NCBI RefSeq assembly: GCF_001650195.1 | Contig: NZ_LXYR01000052.1 | Span: 1 to 32,818, forward strand | Direction of reading: 5' to 3' | DNA length: 32,818 nt | Source of the DNA: Phormidesmis priestleyi BC1401 | GTDB lineage: Bacteria > Cyanobacteriota > Cyanobacteriia > Leptolyngbyales > Leptolyngbyaceae | Part shown: one piece after another, positions 24,031 to 32,505 of the stretch | Position numbering within the stretch: position 1 is the stretch's first letter | Layout of the letters: the number at the start of each line of letters is the position of its first letter | Made by a program: the position numbers and the translations under genes | The notes under the pieces: model-generated | Seen by the model: only the letters and a program-made list of their open reading frames with translations | Told to the model about the DNA's origin: nothing | The model's database searches: none

Positions 24031-25354
24031 CTCTGTAAAACGGATTTTGACCTTAGCAGCAAATCCTAAAGAGACGGGAAAGCTTCGCTTAGATGAAGAG
24101 GTTCGGGAGATCGATAAAGCCCTTCGACGGGCACAAAAGCGGGATCACTTTGAACTGAAATCGCGATGGGCAGTCACTCCTAGAGAACTGCAACTGGCAA
24201 TTTTAGAGGAAACTCCACAAATCATTCATTTTTGTGGGCATGGTGTTGGGAAAGATGGATTAGTACTGGAAAATGAAATAGGACAAGCAACGTTGGTAAG
24301 CACTACTGCGTTGTCAGAACTGTTCAAATTATTTGCTGACCAAGTTCAATGTGTGGTGCTCAATGCCTGCTATACAGAGGTTCAGGCTGAGGCAATCTGT
24401 CAACACATTGGTTATGTGGTTGGGATGAATCAGCCAATTGACGATCGCGCTGCGATAGAGTTTGCCTTTGGTTTTTATAGCGCACTGGGCAGCGATCGTT
24501 CCTACGACTTTGCCTATCAGTTTGGCTGTAACAGCATTCGTACAGCAGAGATTCCCCAAGCAGAGATTCCGGTGTTGAAGCAGCGATCGCTTCAGATTAC
24601 TGCTAGAGAGTCGTCCCCTCAAAATCCTCCCAGTCTTTGGATTCATGGTTTACATAAGCAGTCGTATGGTGCACCAACGGTTGAATTAGATTGGAGACTA
24701 TACTTTCTCCAAGAAGGTCGTCGTCAGAGTCCTAATGAATCGACCTGGAAAAACAAGCTCTTTCCTGATTTGGCTCAAGCGAAGCAGTTTCTTACCGATG
24801 TTCATTGGGGTGAATGTATTGACCTGCGTGCTAAATTACCGCTGCCTGCCATGCTAGCCGTAGGTGCTACTTTTCCAGAATTAGTGTACCGATTTCAGTG
24901 TGAACAAATTATTAGAAGCCAACCGTTTCTGTGGCAGTCATATACTACTCCGTCTGCAATAAAGTTTAGGGTAATGCAAAAGAGAGGTAAATCTGGAAAA
25001 CATCTGTTGATTGCTTTTGGTATCACAGGCTCTGCCTGGAAAGATGTTGTAGCTTTAGTTCAGAAGTCACCTGGAGAATTTGATGCTTTAGTCTACACAG
25101 AACCAGAAACAGGTGTTGGAGATGCTGCCATTTCTAACGCAGATGCTATTGCCTTGGCAATTCACGCAAAGGAATTGATGCGAACATATCGACAAAAGTA
25201 CAGCGCTGAATTCATTCATTTGGTTATCTTGGCACCTGCGGCATTTGCGTTATTTTTAGGGCAACGACTGAATACATTGGGCGAAGTTGTTAGCTACGAA
25301 TGGACAGCAACTGAAGGCTATCAAGCAGCAGTTAGGTTGCAAGTAGGAGGATGA
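24020..25354 (+). CDS. CHAT-SAVED fusion: predicted cyclic-oligonucleotide-activated caspase-like protease (444 aa)
   Basis: Residues about 6-185 form a CHAT (caspase-like) peptidase domain. The dyad is H74 in IIHFCGHGVG and C117 in VVLNACYTE, with the further conserved-looking VVGMNQPIDDRAAIEFAFGF. Residues about 205-442 fit a SAVED domain: DLRAKLPLPAMLAVGATFPE, KHLLIAFGITGSAWKDVV, then HLVILAPAAFALFLGQRLN and VVSYEW near the end. SAVED domains bind cyclic oligonucleotides, and SAVED-CHAT proteases are known type III CRISPR ancillary effectors, one acting in a cA3-driven protease cascade. The gene overlaps cas6 by 11 nt, so it is made with the Csm complex. No second caspase or obvious protease substrate gene is in the window. 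Confidence 0.88.
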   Translation: MMNNSVKRILTLAANPKETGKLRLDEEVREIDKALRRAQKRDHFELKSRWAVTPRELQLAILEETPQIIHFCGHGVGKDGLVLENEIGQATLVSTTALSELFKLFADQVQCVVLNACYTEVQAEAICQHIGYVVGMNQPIDDRAAIEFAFGFYSALGSDRSYDFAYQFGCNSIRTAEIPQAEIPVLKQRSLQITARESSPQNPPSLWIHGLHKQSYGAPTVELDWRLYFLQEGRRQSPNESTWKNKLFPDLAQAKQFLTDVHWGECIDLRAKLPLPAMLAVGATFPELVYRFQCEQIIRSQPFLWQSYTTPSAIKFRVMQKRGKSGKHLLIAFGITGSAWKDVVALVQKSPGEFDALVYTEPETGVGDAAISNADAIALAIHAKELMRTYRQKYSAEFIHLVILAPAAFALFLGQRLNTLGEVVSYEWTATEGYQAAVRLQVGG

Positions 25355-25454
25355 AGTAAATTGGTTACCCCGACAGACGTAGGGGCGAAACAACCATAAT
25401 TCTAGAGACAACTAATTAACGTGTGGTGAGCTAAATAAGTATTACTGTTAAACT

Positions 25455-25502
25455 TTTAATCCCTGATCGGGGATTAAGCTTGCAATTTAGGTCAACGTCT
25501 TA
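25455..25502 (+). repeat. 48-bp direct repeat, copy 1
   Basis: Shares 42 of 48 bases with 26548-26595, and all six differences are transitions. The unit starts TTTAATCCCTGATCGGGGAT, holds the dyad AATCCC-GATC-GGGGATT, and continues AGCTTGCAATTTAGGTC. The two copies flank the minus-strand toxin-antitoxin cassette. It is not a copy of the CRISPR repeat at 29374-31499. Confidence 0.85.
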
Positions 25503-25538
25503 TCTTGCGCTTGGCATGGCTCTCTGCCGCAGAGCAGA

Positions 25539-26276
25539 TTAATCTTCTAGTTGCTCACTGGTCATCCGTTCGGTTAAGGGCAAATCAAACTGCGCTGCCA
25601 ATTGATCCAGCCCAGTGATGATCGTGTAAGGTGTCCGAATTCCCAATCGCTCGTAACAGCGAGATCGATAATCCGGTTTAGCTTGAAAGTTGAGAATTGA
25701 TCGCTTGAGCGGATCGATACAGCGATAGGCTGCTTCTGCTTTAGATATCGCGGCGGCGGGAAACGGAGTCATTTGCCGAAGAATGCTCAGGTCAATTAAA
25801 TCGCGGGAATCGGTTGAGGCATCGGGTCAGCGATCGCCATTGGCGAGAAGCTTTTCTGCAATTTGGTCTACCACACTCAAGCAGGGCACAGGCAATCCAG
25901 CAGGATAAATAGGGGCTTCTAGGGAAATGCGTCCCTCTGCCACAATTTCTACTTTGAGCGAAGATTCTCCCACTCGGACAACAAAGCGAACTCCATCGCG
26001 ATCGGTGCGGATTTCCTGTGGCAAGTGGATGTCACTTAGCCGATTTGGATCAAAGAGCGCGTCGTAGCCACGATCGTACAAAGCGATTCGCAATCGCGAA
26101 AATGTGGCTCCATAGGGACAGAGAAAATCAATATCGCGACTGAGGCGATACTCTCCATAGCAAAGCGAGAGCAGTGTTCTCCCACCAAAGTATGCCTCGC
26201 AGGATGCTAAAAAATTACAGTTGAGTGCCTGTAAAACTTGCAAGACCTGATTATGAATGGCATGTCTAAAGATCAT
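25539..26276 (-). pseudogene. AbiEii-like nucleotidyltransferase toxin with an in-frame TGA
   Basis: A 246-codon frame, starting at the ATG at 26276, is interrupted once by TGA at 25827-25829. The first part has the nucleotidyltransferase signature FGGRTLLSLCYGEYRLSRDI (about 30-49) followed by DFLCP, the GG...S-x-D-x-DF pattern of AbiEii/AbiGii toxins. Homologues in memory read NGDRWxDxST...SRDLIDL across the break; here it is NGDR-TGA-PDASTDSRDLIDL, so a Trp codon has become a stop. AbiEii enzymes modify tRNA or other targets and arrest growth under an antitoxin. The second part resumes in the same frame to TAA-region 25539. As read it is probably inactive unless the stop is a sequencing error. 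Confidence 0.75.
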
Positions 26277-26478
26277 TGGCTAACCAAGAATGGTATTTAT
26301 CTGCAAGATTGCGGATGAATTGTTGTTCAACTGTACTCACACCAGCCAGCACTCCACGAAGCCGCCAGTTGCGTTCATAGAGTTGTAAAACTTCCACTTC
26401 GGTCAGGTTGGCGATCGAGGGGGTTTCTCCTTGCCAGCAGAGTGACTTTAGAAAGGGAAGCTGATCGAGATGCGGCAT
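26266..26478 (-). CDS. putative antitoxin partner of the AbiEii-like gene (70 aa)
   Basis: Starts at the ATG at 26478 (MPHLDQLPFLKSLCWQGETP); a TTG at 26484 is a possible longer start. It overlaps the toxin-like gene by 11 nt, so the two are cotranslated. The protein is helical (VEVLQLYERNWRLRGVLAGV, EQQFIRNLADKYHSWL) with no DNA-binding fold I can name. Small companion genes of this kind precede AbiEii-type genes in cyanobacteria; the antitoxin role is inferred from position. Confidence 0.6.
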   Translation of the reverse strand: MPHLDQLPFLKSLCWQGETPSIANLTEVEVLQLYERNWRLRGVLAGVSTVEQQFIRNLADKYHSWLANDL

Positions 26479-26547
26479 AATCAAATGATTCTAGACCCTC
26501 TCAATCTTAGTCAGAAACGCTGAGTCATGACTCAATCGATGAAGGAG

Positions 26548-26595
26548 TTTAATCCCCGATCGGGGATTGAGCTTACAATTTAGGTCGATGTTTTA
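26548..26595 (+). repeat. 48-bp direct repeat, copy 2
   Basis: Second copy of the unit at 25455-25502, beginning TTTAATCCCCGATCGGGGAT with a perfect 18-bp dyad AATCCCCGATCGGGGATT. It ends 11 bp before the second cas6 gene, so in this place it could act as a promoter-side operator. Distance between copies is 1093 bp. Confidence 0.85.
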
Positions 26596-26606
26596 GATGC
26601 TCCGTT

Positions 26607-27725
26607 ATGCCGTCTCGATCTCGCCCCACTCCCAAATCTTCTGCCTGGACGGAGGATGCTGCCTTGGTTGGCATTACGCTCCAAGTGCAGCCGCTGCGAG
26701 ACAGTACGCTCTATCCGCAGTATATGATCGGGCTTCATGCGTGGTTTCTTCATCAAATCCAGCAGAGTGACCCTGGTCTTTCTGCGACGCTGCATGACAA
26801 TCAGGATGAGAAGCCGTTTACGATTTCTGGGTTGATTGATCCGCATGATCCAACGGCTCGATCGCTGAGACTGAGTGCAAACCAGATTTATCACTGGCAG
26901 ATTACAGCGTTTAGTCAGCCTGTAGTGCGATGGTTGAAACAATGGCTCGAACAGTTGCCCGGTGAAATTGATTTGCGAACGGCTCCGCTCAAGATTTTGG
27001 GATGGTCGATCGTGGGAGAAACGACGACTTACGAAGCTTTATTTGATCAGGCAGCGGATCGTCCGCATCAAGCCAAAGCGGTTGATTTATCGTTTTTGTC
27101 ACCGACGAGTTTTAGACGCAAGGGCAATCATTTTCCGTTGCCTGTGCCGACCAATTTGTTTCACAGCTATCTACGCCGATGGAATCAGTTTGCTCATCTC
27201 GAATATGACGCGGATGAATTTCTAGAATGGATTGATGGATCGGTGTTGATTATGCGGCATCATCTGGAGTCTGCCAAGGTGGTGGCGGGAAAGAAAGGAT
27301 CGGTGACGGGGTTTACAGGATCGATCTCACTGGGTCTAACGGTGGTGGCGCGGGAAGATGCTGAATATATTCAGCTATTCACGGTGCTGTGTTGGTTTGC
27401 GCCCTATTGTGGCACGGGGCATAAAACGACGTTTGGGTTGGGGCAGACGCGGCTGGGCTGGCGAGATGCGCCGACGACTGCTGTGTTGCCTTCGACTCAA
27501 GATCTGCTGGCACAGAGAATTAGTGAGTTGACAAGTCAGTTTTTGGCAGTGAAGAAGCGATCGGGGAGCGATCGGGCGATCACCTCTGCGGAGACATGGG
27601 CAACAATTTTGGCACGAAGAGAACTGGGAGAATCGTTGCAGGCGATCGCGACGGATTTAGAGATGAATTATGAGACGGTCAAAACCTATATCAAGCTGGC
27701 GCGGCGGCAATTAGCGAACAAATGA
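26607..27725 (+). CDS. cas6: Cas6-family protein with C-terminal HTH domain (372 aa)
   Basis: The Cas6 part covers about residues 20-290. It shares FPLPVPTNLFHSYLRRWNQF with the first Cas6, SVTGFTGSISLGL, and a C-terminal glycine-rich loop CGTGHKTTFGLGQTRLGW. Residues 324-372 add a helix-turn-helix resembling sigma region 4 or a resolvase tail (ATILARRELGESLQAIATDL, then NYETVKTYIKLARRQ). It leads the adaptation genes cas1 and cas2, 83 nt ahead of cas1. The HTH could bind DNA such as the leader or the 48-bp dyad just upstream, which is an inference. Whether both Cas6 proteins cut the same repeat cannot be read from sequence. Confidence 0.9.
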   Translation: MPSRSRPTPKSSAWTEDAALVGITLQVQPLRDSTLYPQYMIGLHAWFLHQIQQSDPGLSATLHDNQDEKPFTISGLIDPHDPTARSLRLSANQIYHWQITAFSQPVVRWLKQWLEQLPGEIDLRTAPLKILGWSIVGETTTYEALFDQAADRPHQAKAVDLSFLSPTSFRRKGNHFPLPVPTNLFHSYLRRWNQFAHLEYDADEFLEWIDGSVLIMRHHLESAKVVAGKKGSVTGFTGSISLGLTVVAREDAEYIQLFTVLCWFAPYCGTGHKTTFGLGQTRLGWRDAPTTAVLPSTQDLLAQRISELTSQFLAVKKRSGSDRAITSAETWATILARRELGESLQAIATDLEMNYETVKTYIKLARRQLANK

Positions 27726-27808
27726 ACCCTGTTAGCCCTCAAAAAAACGGGGCAAGTTAGGGACAGTTGGGATGTGAGATCGCGAGCTAACTGCACGAGA
27801 GTTTTCCC

Positions 27809-28849
27809 ATGTCTTCACTTTATCTGGTCCACCAAGGCGCGACTCTGCGGAAGGAACAGGAACGGTTTGTAGTTGATGAGCCTAAACCAAAGATCAAGGC
27901 TGACGATTTGCTGTCAGAGGGGCTGCTTTCTCCAGTGCGAGTGCCTATCAAAGAAGTTGAGCAAGTGCTGGTGTTTGGCAACGTTCATCTCAGCACGGCA
28001 GCAGTTTCGGCTTGTTTGGAGGAGCAAGTTCCGGTTGTGTTTTTGTCTCAGAGTGGGCGCTATAAGGGACATTTGTGGAGTGCAGAGCGCTGCAATTTAG
28101 CAGTGGAGTCAGCCCAGTTTGATCGCCGTCATGATCAAATCTTTCAGCTAGAGATGGCACGATCAATGGTTTGGGGCAAGTTGATGAATTCTCGTCAGTT
28201 GTTGCTGAGGCTCAATCGCAAGCGGCAAGTGATGGAGGTGGAGAGGGCAATTGGGGGCATTGATCGAGATCTTGAATCGGTGGCAACTGTGGCTCAAATA
28301 GAATCACTACGGGGCTATGAGGGTGCAGCAGCGGCGCGATATTTTCCAGCATTGGGGCGGTTGTTGATCAATCCGGGGTTTAGCTTAACGGATCGGAGTC
28401 GCCGCCCGCCCAAAGATGCGGTGAATAGTCTGCTGAGTTTTGGATATACGCTGTTGTTTAACAACGTGCTGAGTTTGCTGCTGACGGAGGGGTTGAATCC
28501 TTATTTGGGTAATTTGCATCGCTCCGATCGTCATGATCCGCATCTGGCGTTTGATTTGATGGAGGAGTTTCGTTCTCCGGTGGTGGATACGTTGGTGGTG
28601 ACGTTGATTAATCAGCAGGTGTTGAAACCGGAGGATTTTAGTGACGTGAGTGAGGGGGGGATTTATCTGACAAATGCAGCGCGGCGGTTGTTTTTGCGGC
28701 GGTTTGAGGAGCGGATGAGTGAATTGGTGGCTCATCCGAATGTGCAGGGGCAGGTGTCTTATCGACGGGCGATGCAGTTGCAGATTCGGCAATATCAGCG
28801 GTGTTTGTTAGATGGGGTCGAGTATGAGTCGTTTTTGAGGGCGGTGTAG
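27809..28849 (+). CDS. cas1: CRISPR integrase Cas1 (346 aa)
   Basis: Catalytic subunit of the spacer-integration complex. Metal ligands expected from the family are present: E171 in LRGYEGAAAARYF, H237 in GNLHRSD, and the DLMEEFR block at 249-255. The N-terminal beta domain reads SLYLVHQGATLRKEQERFVV. It carries a segment (about 24-44, KPKPKIKADDLLSEGLLSP) that appears to be an insertion relative to short Cas1 proteins. No reverse transcriptase is fused. cas2 follows after 4 nt. Confidence 0.95.
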   Translation: MSSLYLVHQGATLRKEQERFVVDEPKPKIKADDLLSEGLLSPVRVPIKEVEQVLVFGNVHLSTAAVSACLEEQVPVVFLSQSGRYKGHLWSAERCNLAVESAQFDRRHDQIFQLEMARSMVWGKLMNSRQLLLRLNRKRQVMEVERAIGGIDRDLESVATVAQIESLRGYEGAAAARYFPALGRLLINPGFSLTDRSRRPPKDAVNSLLSFGYTLLFNNVLSLLLTEGLNPYLGNLHRSDRHDPHLAFDLMEEFRSPVVDTLVVTLINQQVLKPEDFSDVSEGGIYLTNAARRLFLRRFEERMSELVAHPNVQGQVSYRRAMQLQIRQYQRCLLDGVEYESFLRAV

Positions 28850-28853
28850 GGCG

Positions 28854-29129
28854 ATGCTGACTTTAGTGGTGTATGACATTGCGGATAGTAAGCGCCGTTT
28901 GAAACTATCTCATTTCTTGGAGGGTCAGGGGCGACGGGTGCAGGAAAGCGTGTTTGAGTGTTTCGTGTCGCTGGATAAGCTGAAGAAGCTGCATGAGCAG
29001 GTGCAGCGGCGAATCGAGCCGTCGGAGGATAGTGTTCGGTTTTACTGGATTCCGGCGGATGCGGTGCCGAGGGTGTTGACGATCGGGAGTGCGCCACCCC
29101 AACCACCGCCCAAGGTGTATATTATCTGA
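28854..29129 (+). CDS. cas2: CRISPR Cas2 (91 aa)
   Basis: Structural partner of Cas1 in spacer acquisition. It shows the ferredoxin-like N-terminus LTLVVYDIADSKRRLKLSHF with D8, the second-strand VQESVFECFV, and the closing RFYWIPADAVPRVLTIG. Length is standard. The gene ends in TGA at 29127-29129, and the leader begins at once. Confidence 0.95.
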   Translation: MLTLVVYDIADSKRRLKLSHFLEGQGRRVQESVFECFVSLDKLKKLHEQVQRRIEPSEDSVRFYWIPADAVPRVLTIGSAPPQPPPKVYII

Positions 29130-29373
29130 AAGTTACTTGACGTGTTGAAAGTGCTGAGTGGTATGGTGTGTGGATGGGTGTATCGACACACCTCGACCGA
29201 TCCTTGAAAACCAAATACTGTCGTTGACCTATGTCGATGCCTGAATCCGTGGGCATCTGAGCGTAGGGAGGAAAATGTTTTTTAAGAGAAAAAGCCTTTT
29301 CTTTAGTTGAAATTTTTACCTCTGTCGATTTCTGGCTGAGGAGCTTTACCCAGTCAGGCTTTCGACGGACGCG
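29130..29373 (+). promoter_or_regulatory. CRISPR leader
   Basis: The 244 bases between cas2 and the first repeat are AT-rich in their second half (ATGTTTTTTAAGAGAAAAAG near 29274). No gene is present. The side of the leader is inferred from cas1-cas2 position and from the repeat's 3' end, which gives an ACGGAAAC handle typical of type III crRNAs. The array promoter should be here, but no sure -35/-10 pair is seen. Confidence 0.6.
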
Positions 29374-31499
29374 ATTTCATGACCTCTTCCCCGCAAGGGG
29401 ACGGAAACTCCTTAGCGTTTCGTGGGGGAAGTCGATCGATCCCTCTTATTTCATGACCTCTTCCCCGCAAGGGGACGGAAACCTCCCTCATACCAAGCTC
29501 TCGTCTCAGTTCGTGAAGGATTGAGATTTCATGACCTCTTCCCCGCAAGGGGACGGAAACACTTGATTCGTCGGCACCACTAGCCTTTGGCAGATTGATT
29601 TCATGACCTCTTCCCCGCAAGGGGACGGAAACCGGAACTGCCCAGCCGCTTCAACGATCGAGTTGGCTCATTTCATGACCTCTTCCCCGCAAGGGGACGG
29701 AAACACCACGATCGCGGTATCGGTTGCAGTCGCGGGGGTAGATGATTTCATGACCTCTTCCCCGCAAGGGGACGGAAACTTCATTAGTCCACCTCGATGC
29801 CGTATTGCTTGCAGAATCTGATTTCATGACCTCTTCCCCGCAAGGGGACGGAAACTCGTCCACTTCGTTTCCCCAATCATCGTAATACGTTGTCATATTT
29901 CATGACCTCTTCCCCGCAAGGGGACGGAAACTTACCATCTTTAGTTGTAAAGTGGTTCATTTTGAAATGAAGCGATTATTTCATGACCTCTTCCCCGCAA
30001 GGGGACGGAAACTTAGACGGTTGCGACTTCAGGAGTCTTAGCAGCTTTATTTCATGACCTCTTCCCCGCAAGGGGACGGAAACGCATAGTTTTCAGCCAT
30101 AATCACAGGCAAAGATTCACCAGCCGATTTCATGACCTCTTCCCCGCAAGGGGACGGAAACTGCTTCTGATTTCTTGCTTGATGTCTTCAATGTCCATAT
30201 TTCATGACCTCTTCCCCGCAAGGGGACGGAAACAATAAAGACAATGCCGCCACAAATGACCCAAGAACAGATTTCATGACCTCTTCCCCGCAAGGGGACG
30301 GAAACTTTTGCCATTCGTTGCCGAGCACTTGGGGTGTCCTTCGTTGAATTTCATGACCTCTTCCCCGCAAGGGGACGGAAACAACGGCAGCTTGGGAATC
30401 GATCGGTAGGTTGCATCCGCTATTTCATGACCTCTTCCCCGCAAGGGGACGGAAACTCTCTCATAATTTGAAGCCATCGATCGTAGGCTTCGATTTCATG
30501 ACCTCTTCCCCGCAAGGGGACGGAAACATCCAGTCCCGAATCTGTGAGAGCGAGGCGTTGTCTTATTTCATGACCTCTTCCCCGCAAGGGGACGGAAACA
30601 AGTATCTCAGTGCTTTAATTAACGTATTTACATCACCAATTATTTCATGACCTCTTCCCCGCAAGGGGACGGAAACACAATCTTGACGCTACTAGAGCGG
30701 TGCCGTCCGATCGTATTTCATGACCTCTTCCCCGCAAGGGGACGGAAACATTCAATCCTGTAAGAATTTGGCAATCGTCGTCGTTGCCATTTCATGACCT
30801 CTTCCCCGCAAGGGGACGGAAACGGGTTCACTGACAAGGCGATTGATTTGGCTCTAGGAGGTATTTCATGACCTCTTCCCCGCAAGGGGACGGAAACAAT
30901 ACTGCCTTAAGCTGTGCAGAGACACTATCCTCTGAATTTCATGACCTCTTCCCCGCAAGGGGACGGAAACATAAACTCTAGAGAAGCCGATCGCCTGTAA
31001 GCCTCAACAATTTCATGACCTCTTCCCCGCAAGGGGACGGAAACTCAATTAACTCATCTTGCGTCGCGAATGCGGGCGTGATCGGATTTCATGACCTCTT
31101 CCCCGCAAGGGGACGGAAACTTTCGTCGTCCGTCAGCCAACCGATGCTCACAAGGTATTCGATGATTTCATGACCTCTTCCCCGCAAGGGGACGGAAACT
31201 CGTACTCCGCGATCGGGTTAAACGCTGGCTCTTTTATTTCATGACCTCTTCCCCGCAAGGGGACGGAAACATCGCGCTATCCCATGCTGAGATGAGTTTG
31301 TTTGGCTCATTTATTTCATGACCTCTTCCCCGCAAGGGGACGGAAACTCAATAGCCTCTACTGCTTTGACTTCCTCCATAGTGCGGAGATTTCATGACCT
31401 CTTCCCCGCAAGGGGACGGAAACCCTGGTTCCCCGATCGCCTCCAGTTGATGCCGCACTGCCATATTTCATGACCTCTTCCCCGCAAGGGGACGGAAAC
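29374..31499 (+). CRISPR. CRISPR array, 29 repeats and 28 spacers
   Basis: The 35-bp repeat starts ATTTCATGACCTCTTCCCCG and ends CAAGGGGACGGAAAC. All 29 copies are identical, the last included. Spacers are 36-46 bp. The repeat holds a short hairpin TCCCC-GCAA-GGGGA with a GNRA loop, a Cas6 target; cutting 3' of it leaves the 8-nt handle ACGGAAAC, close to the III-A handle ACGAGAAC of Staphylococcus. Transcription is thus plus-strand, away from cas2. Nine of 28 spacers contain CGATCG, the HIP1 core. No spacer match within the window was noticed by eye. Confidence 0.98.
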
Positions 31500-31740
31500 A
31501 ATTTCAGCTAATGTCGAGTTGGTTGCGTCACCAAGATTACTTGTCTAAGAAGAGAGCGGATGATTGATCTGTATGAGGAAAAGGTAGGTCGGATGGAGAG
31601 GGAAAACCGTGCAACAACGAGTCAAACATCCGCTTCCTGTTGAATGTGATATCCCCTGCTACTCACCGAGTCGCCATCCGCTGCCGTCGGCGTTGTAAAG
31701 CTTCAGCGTTATAATTCCCAAAGCTTTTACACAACACCCT

Positions 31741-32505
31741 ATGGACTGGCTCCCCCTCCTCGACCCAACCCACCTCTTCCACCTCGCCCAAACCCCGATC
31801 GCGCCTCCCAAAACTCCAGAAGTCGAACTCCTCCGCAAACAGCTTGACTTCATCACCCAAGCCAACAAAGACCTCAACGAAAGCTTCAAAACCTTCGTGG
31901 ACACCATGAAATTTGTCCTGATTATTTTTGGCTTTTTGGGAGGCGCGATCGCTTTCATCTTCGGCAAAAATCTAGACGATGCCAAAAAAGTCGCCCGCGA
32001 CGCTATCCGTCAAGAAGTCGAGGGTCACGTCACAGCGCTCGTGCAAACCGAAGTCAACAACCTAAAACGCACCCTCCAAAGAGAGCGCATCATCGGCGAC
32101 ACGATCGTCCACTACTACCTTCCCAACGCCATTCAACCCCCCAACGAATTTAAGCTCCTCACCGTCCGAGGCTTCCGAGACGTGCGCTTTCTGCGCGATC
32201 GACCACAACTTCACAGTGAAACCGCCAACATTGTCATCCTTGACCTAGAGAATTGGGTCACACCCAACCAGCAAAGATTTTCTAGCTTAGTCAACCCCGA
32301 TCGAGATACCCAAGCAAAACCCCAAATCGATGCGCTGCTCAAAATCCTGCCCTCTTCAACCGTACTAGTCGTGTACGTCCGATCGACTGTGAGCTATCTC
32401 TACACGGTCTCCAGCAGTTGCTACATTACACCCGCCAACAATCCCGTCACCCTACTCGGCATGGTCGCCGATGCTGCCTACGTTGTTGCAGGCATTCTCA
32501 CTTAA
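31741..32505 (+). CDS. single-pass membrane protein, possible CRISPR-linked effector (254 aa)
   Basis: Order of parts: an N-terminal segment with a helix (27-55), one membrane helix at about 57-75 (MKFVLIIFGFLGGAIAFIF), a charged helix likely to form a coiled coil (78-115), and a soluble alpha/beta domain (about 118-254). That domain has strands such as NIVILDLENW and TVLVVYVRS, and a closing PANNPVTLLGMVADAAYVVA. The plan resembles membrane-anchored ligand-sensing effectors such as CARF-membrane fusions, but I recognise no CARF or SAVED motif. It starts 241 bp after the array, preceded by TATAAT at 31710-31715. Function unknown; link to CRISPR is by position. Confidence 0.6.
   Translation: MDWLPLLDPTHLFHLAQTPIAPPKTPEVELLRKQLDFITQANKDLNESFKTFVDTMKFVLIIFGFLGGAIAFIFGKNLDDAKKVARDAIRQEVEGHVTALVQTEVNNLKRTLQRERIIGDTIVHYYLPNAIQPPNEFKLLTVRGFRDVRFLRDRPQLHSETANIVILDLENWVTPNQQRFSSLVNPDRDTQAKPQIDALLKILPSSTVLVVYVRSTVSYLYTVSSSCYITPANNPVTLLGMVADAAYVVAGILT

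Noticed and set aside
15799-26276. TGA read as tryptophan, suggested by two in-frame TGA codons.
   Set aside because: Several intact genes here, including csm2, csm5 and cas2, use TGA as their stop, so recoding is not supported.
25455-26595. The 48-bp direct repeats as leftover units of a second CRISPR array.
   Set aside because: They are 1093 bp apart with a gene pair between them, differ from the array repeat, and show no spacer-sized periodicity.
28385-28792. A 135-codon minus-strand frame within cas1.
   Set aside because: Exact shadow of the cas1 coding strand, with His/Gln/Arg-biased composition.
29354-30650. Several frames with repeated protein motifs (RGRGHEI on minus, MTSSPQGDGN on plus).
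   Set aside because: These are translations of the 35-bp CRISPR repeats, not genes.
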